Assembly (NCBI RefSeq): GCF_000471905.2
Contig: NW_006500103.1
Span: 1,782,031-1,846,030, forward strand
From: Amborella trichopoda
Taxonomy: Eukaryota; Streptophyta; Magnoliopsida; Amborellales; Amborellaceae
Length of the DNA stretch: 64,000 nucleotides
Direction: 5' to 3'
Numbering within the stretch: the first letter of the stretch is position 1; each line of letters opens with the position of its first letter. Below the pieces are notes generated by a model. That model was not told where the DNA came from. It searched no databases and saw only the letters and a program-made list of their open reading frames with translations. Positions 59,810 to 64,000 of the stretch are shown piece after piece. Made by a program: the position numbers and the translations under genes.

Positions 59810-60260
59810 TCAACATTTGTATAAAGAAAGGGGTGAGTACAAAAAATGGGCTACCCATAAGCCAGGAGCTATGTACACCAAAGAAAGGCTACCCACAAAC
59901 TGGAAGCTCTGTGCAAAAACCACAGAGGGTGTGGGAATAGAACAGGAGCCCCTACATAAGTGGGAGATTGCGTCAAAAATATGTGCCAGGGACCAAGGGC
60001 ATGTTGAAGAACCAGAGGCCCAGGAGGTTACGTTCCTGGAATCTCCTTCGACGATCAAACCTGGGCTCTAAGAATGGTCAAAGTGTTTGAGGCCTTTGAG
60101 GAGCGCGAGGGCCTCAGCAGTTTGGGAATCTGAGTAGCCAATATGCTTAGAGAAGGAGGGCAGAATAGTTCCTTCATGGTCCCTAAAGAGACCATTGATG
60201 CCAACAGGACTGGTACTTCAGTAGTATTGTAGGAATTCTCAACAAAAAAACAAGTTCTAT
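59810..60260 (-). mobile_element. L1-type LINE 3' remnant (RNase H-like domain)
   Basis: Minus strand reads GLFRDHEGTILPSFSKHIGY, SQTAEALALLKGL, a stop, then LIVEGDSRNVTSWASGSSTC. This is the RNase H-like C-terminal domain of plant L1 ORFs, with the terminal SPLSLYKC typical of their last residues. It sits antisense-neutral inside the IF-2 intron (same strand as the gene). Confidence 0.75.
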
Positions 60261-61141
60261 TGCAGGAACTGGGCAAGAATGTAGTATAAAACATAGTAAC
60301 TTTTCGACCTCTCTTTCCAAAACAACGGTACTTCTGGTATGAAATCAAAACCCAACTCCTCATTAAAAAAAAAAAATCGAATTCCCACTTCGAAGAAGCT
60401 GAACTATCAACTATTTGATAAGAGGAAAAGTTAACTCTTCTCAAAAAAAGAAACTATATGATAACGTACATACAAATGACTATCATTCAATGTAGAGTGC
60501 ACATGTCATCATAAGGAAATTGATCCTCAGTAACAAAACGTCAGCCATGTAGTAGTGTTTTATTTTTTTCTAGGTGACCAGGTCAGTAGTAGATTTTAAA
60601 ATCATTAGCTAGTACACAATTGTTATATTTTATTTGTCACCTCTTTGCTAGTGCAACAACATCGACATGGGCATACAAGCAATCAAATAATAAGCATATG
60701 ATATAGTCACCAAGACCATGGAAACTGGAGCGAAAAAACAAATACTTTCATTTATCAAACGAAAGAATATAAACACACACACACACATATATATATATAT
60801 GCAAATCACTCCCGTCAGCAGGTTCGCGTATGGCTAGGGGTACACCGATGGTGTGGATTAAAACAAGTTCATCAAACAGTGCATCTTGAAATTTGCTTTT
60901 TCCCCTGACACTCTTGATCCCGTACACATTAATTGCGTACTCTCTCTCTCCCCGCCCTCTTTCCTTCTCCCTCTCAATAACCCAACCAACCTCTCTCTCT
61001 CTCCCACACTCCCTCTCTCTCTCCCTGCCATCTCTCCCTCTTTCTCTCTCCCCGCCATCTCTCCCTCTCTCTCTACCTCCCTCCCTCCCCAGCTTCGCAA
61101 AACAACGGACTCTCCCACCTCACTCTACCACTCTCACTCTC

Positions 61142-61185
<44 letters not shown>

Positions 61186-61977
61186 AAAGCAGCAAGTCAC
61201 TTCTGCTCTTGCTTCAACTAAACCCACCTTTGTTCGAGTGACCCATTTTATCTAATCGACATTCTCACCAAACCAGGCAATAAACCCACTTTCACTGTCT
61301 CCTCAGAGCATATCTCACTACTCGTGCTGCTCCTTGAACATAAGCGTCTCATAAAAACCCAAACTCACTGCCGTGAGCACAAATTGGACGCAATTTTGAA
61401 GCAAGTGCATGAGCATGTTTGCTCTTTCACTGTTTCCTTCGTTTGCCATTTGTTTGAGCAGAGATGGCGAGGGTGAGAGAGAGAGGGAGGGAGAAATGGC
61501 ATGGGAGAGAAAGGGAGGATGAGATAGCGGATGATAGGGAGAGATCCCCTCAATGTTTAAAAAAGCACTAGGCGGCTGTGGGGGTCCAGACCGCCCAACG
61601 CCTAGGTGAGCGCCCAAAACCTGGGTGGCCCAGTTGAAAGAAAAAAGGTAGAATTTTTGAGAATTTTGATATGCTATAGTCTATCCATAATCCATATTTA
61701 ATATTTCCATGAATGAGGAATTGATGAGAAATCGAGAAAAAAATTTTGATAATCCATAAGACCATAATCAATATTTCCTACAATGTTAAAACAGTAAAAC
61801 CATACAAAGATACACTGATAGTCTGACACACATAAAAGTTAGATAGTAAAAACTAGAAAGTAGAAGCTGAAAACAAAAAAAAGAAAATATACAGTCTAAG
61901 ACACAATAGTTAATTCTCAACAGTCAACACCAAGAGTTAAGCACTCAAGCATCTTCAACTCTTCATTCTTCATTCTT

Positions 61978-62160
61978 CAGTCATCATCATCATCATAAGA
62001 AGGAATAGGGTAAGCCTCATCATATGCATCAGATTCGAGGCCATCATCATCAGAATCATCTCCCTCCTCAACATAACGCTCATCCTCTTTTGTTTATTCT
62101 GAATCTGCCTCTTCCTCCTCCTCTTCTTCTACCTCCCTCTTACTATGTGCAGATGAGGCC
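61978..62160 (-). pseudogene. Acidic tail of the hAT-derived reading frame
   Basis: Minus strand: EVEEEEEEEADSE, a stop, then an Asp/Glu-rich run (EGDDSDDDGLESDAYDE) ending in poly-Asp (CATCATCATCATCA on plus near 61,983). Such tails occur in hAT-derived proteins. Here it follows the BED units directly. Confidence 0.5.
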
Positions 62161-62323
62161 CTAGGCGTCTTGGCATTTTCTATTTTTTTGTGCTTCCCTG
62201 AACTCAAATATTGTATAATCTCCTCCCTAGTAGCCTCAAGAACATTTTTACATGGGGCACATCCCCCGCCCTATGCTCTACCCTTTTCTATTTTTTTGTG
62301 CTTCCCTGAACTAAAATATTGTA

Positions 62324-63061
62324 TTATCTCCTCCCTGGTAGCCTCAAGAACATTTTTACATGGGGCACATCCCTTTCAATACCGATAAGGTGTTTTTTGA
62401 ACCGGTAAATACCCCCATTAGTATTATTTCCACAATAATTACATTTAATACGATTTTTGTCACTTGGATTCGAGTTATAAACATACGTCCAACTCGGATC
62501 ACCACTTCTAAAAGAACCTAGAGAAGATATTTCCATAGAACAAGGCTCATTTTCATCCTTCTCTGGTTCTTTTAAATTCAGAAATTGTCTAATCTCATCC
62601 CGAATAGCTTCAGGAACCTTTTTACAAGAAGCAACATTCCCTTTAATACTGACAAGATGTTTCTTGAATTGGTTAATACCCCCATTGGTATCTTTTTCAC
62701 AAAAATTATACCATATACAATTTTTATTGTTTGGTTTCGAGTTATGACCATACTTTCAAACCGGATCACTTCTTTTAGTAGAACCAGAAATAAACATATT
62801 CAAATGACAACGATTTTGTTACTATTTTTGTTTTATAGAACTCATATATTGCTTAATCTCCACTTTGATAGCTTCAAGAACATTTTTACAAGAAGCAACA
62901 TCCCCCTTAATACCGGTAAGATGTTTCTTAAACCAGTTTATGTCCCATTTTGTATCGTTTTCATAATATTTATATCTAATGCAATTTTTGTCATTTGGAT
63001 TCAAGTTATATCCATATTTCCAATCCGGATCTCCACTTTGACTAGATTTTGAAGAAGGCAT
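62324..63061 (-). pseudogene. Triple BED zinc-finger coding relic of the hAT element
   Basis: Three successive copies of one BED module on the minus strand. Unit 1 (from ATG 63,061) has SGDPDWKYGYNLNPNDKNC but its second cysteine has become Tyr. Unit 2 (about 62,770-62,600) has a stop where the core Trp should be, then YNFCEKDTNGGINQFKKH. Unit 3 (about 62,500-62,330) has GDPSWTYVYNSNPSDKNR, KCNYCGNNTNGGIYRFKKHL, with both cysteines. The stretch after unit 3 is frameshifted and the post-finger helix is duplicated (106-bp repeat at about 62,170-62,372). BED fingers bind DNA in hAT transposases. Confidence 0.75.
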
Positions 63062-63942
63062 CTCAAAATAAAACAAGCAATCTAGAAAATAAAGTTTTGC
63101 ACTTACTTTGATTGTTCGAACTCCAATCTTCCACCTTTGAGATGTTTTCTCGTGCTAAAATATTAAAAAAACCCTCTAATAGGATTAAAAAACTCCAAAA
63201 CTAAATCTAATCTATCTGGATGATGTTTGGATCCATTTTCGTAACTTTGATAAACACTTCGATCCGATGAAAAACACAAAATCTAGTTTTTTTGAGGTTT
63301 CTCTCTCTCTAAAATGGATTTTTGTGGGTTACGTTTTAAATGAACCTAAACCCCACCCTTAAAAGCTTTTATTTTTCAAAAAACCTCAATAGAATAAATA
63401 AAAAGAAAGTCATTTCTGCCTTTGGGCGAGGTGCAGGCCCTGGGCGGCCACCCAGGGCTGGGCGCCTGCCTAGGCGGGTGTCGTACCACCTAGGCGGCCA
63501 CCCAAGGGCCACCGCCTAGTTTTACCTGGGCATCTCCCAGGCCTTCTGGACTTCCTAGGCACTAAACCGCCCGCTTTTTGAAACAATAGATCCCCTGGAT
63601 TTTGCAGGCTAAGGGAGGGAGGGAGGTAGTGAGAGAGTGAGAGGGAGAGATGGCACGGAGGGAGAGAGAGTACGAGGGGAAAGAGATAGATAGGTTGGTT
63701 AGTTGGGTTATCGAGGGAAAGAGGGAGGAGAGAGAGAGTACGCAATTAATGGTTGTGTTATTGAGAGAGAGGGGAAAGAGGCGGGGATAGAGAGTATGCA
63801 AGTAAAGAGTACGGGGACAGTAGTGTGAGACGCGGAAGGGAAAAAAGCAAATTTTAAAACATACCGTTGGATGAACTTATTTTAACCCACGCCGTCGGCA
63901 TACCTCTAGCCATACACATGCCTGTTGACGGGAGTGATTCCC

Positions 63943-63952
63943 TATATATATA

Positions 63953-63994
<42 letters not shown>

Positions 63995-64000
63995 AGGTAA
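63943..64000. repeat. (AT)n microsatellite at the right edge
   Basis: Alternating AT run, interrupted by one TT. It matches the AT run (60,787-60,800) at the other end of the foldback element. Confidence 0.9.

Larger units (their letters stand above)
61551..63588 (-). mobile_element. hAT transposon derivative with BED-finger repeats
   Basis: 2,038 bp. Left end CAATGTTTAAAAAAGC, right end (complement) TATTGTTTCAAAAAGC. Flanked by an 8-bp GATCCCCT duplication (61,543-61,550 and 63,589-63,596; the shared sequence extends to AGATCCCCT). GCCTAGGC-rich subterminal regions. The minus strand encodes BED zinc-finger units and an acidic tail but no hAT catalytic core or dimerisation domain, so it is non-autonomous. 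Confidence 0.88.
60801..63942. mobile_element. Foldback transposon with ~300-350-bp inverted ends, split by a hAT element
   Basis: The arm 60,801 to about 61,105 and the complement of 63,942 to about 63,590 share AATCACTCCCGTCA, GTATGGCTAG, TTAATTGCGTACTCTCTCTC and the CCATCTCTCCCTC words in order. The outermost bases are inside (AT)n runs at both sides, so no target duplication can be read. Between the arms about 450 bp of unique sequence (61,106-61,550) remain once the hAT insert is removed, giving an original element of about 1.1 kb. Long inverted ends are typical of Mutator-like or foldback elements. The superfamily is not proven. Confidence 0.75.

Overview
The window is nuclear DNA of a flowering plant. 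Its genes carry many introns, it encodes a PLS-class PPR protein and a plastid-type geranylgeranyl diphosphate synthase, and the space between genes is AT-rich and full of LINEs, MITEs, hAT, Harbinger and Copia remnants. I cannot fix the species from sequence alone. An assembly gap (N) lies at 18,284-18,417.

Layout. At 1-1,690 there is a decayed antisense L1 LINE. At 3,232-6,840 (minus) lies the 5' part of a SUGP1-like splicing-factor gene (SURP domain). From 7 to 19 kb there are only repeats: hAT MITEs, RTE LINE tails, a Copia 3' end and local tandem duplications. At 19,903-22,691 (minus) is a five-exon B3-domain gene. From 23.1 to 25.1 kb a MITE family appears in several copies. At 25,303-33,051 (plus) is a nine-exon MT-A70 methyltransferase gene of the METTL4 type, with an inferred GC-AG intron. 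At 35,989-36,159 (plus) is a 56-codon STMP1-like mitochondrial microprotein, followed at 37.1-39.3 kb by a decayed partial copy of the METTL4 gene. At 42,807-44,657 (plus) is an intronless PPR gene. At 45,781-46,758 is a Harbinger-like element. At 48,795-49,928 (minus) is GGPPS. From 50.4 to 53.2 kb there is a cluster of MITEs, one interrupted by a hAT MITE. At 56,684-59,219 (minus) are the last three coding exons of mitochondrial-type translation initiation factor IF-2, whose upstream exons must lie beyond the right edge. The presumed IF-2 intron to the right holds a LINE remnant and, at 60,801-63,942, a foldback transposon split by a 2-kb BED-finger hAT derivative.

The genes form no operon or cluster. 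They are unrelated housekeeping genes: RNA processing and modification (SUGP1-like, METTL4, PPR), organelle function (STMP1, IF-2, GGPPS) and one B3 transcription factor. The most distinctive material is the nested transposon architecture at the right end, the METTL4 duplication, and a 37-bp near-perfect hairpin at 16,870-16,948. I found no clear previously undescribed multi-gene system.
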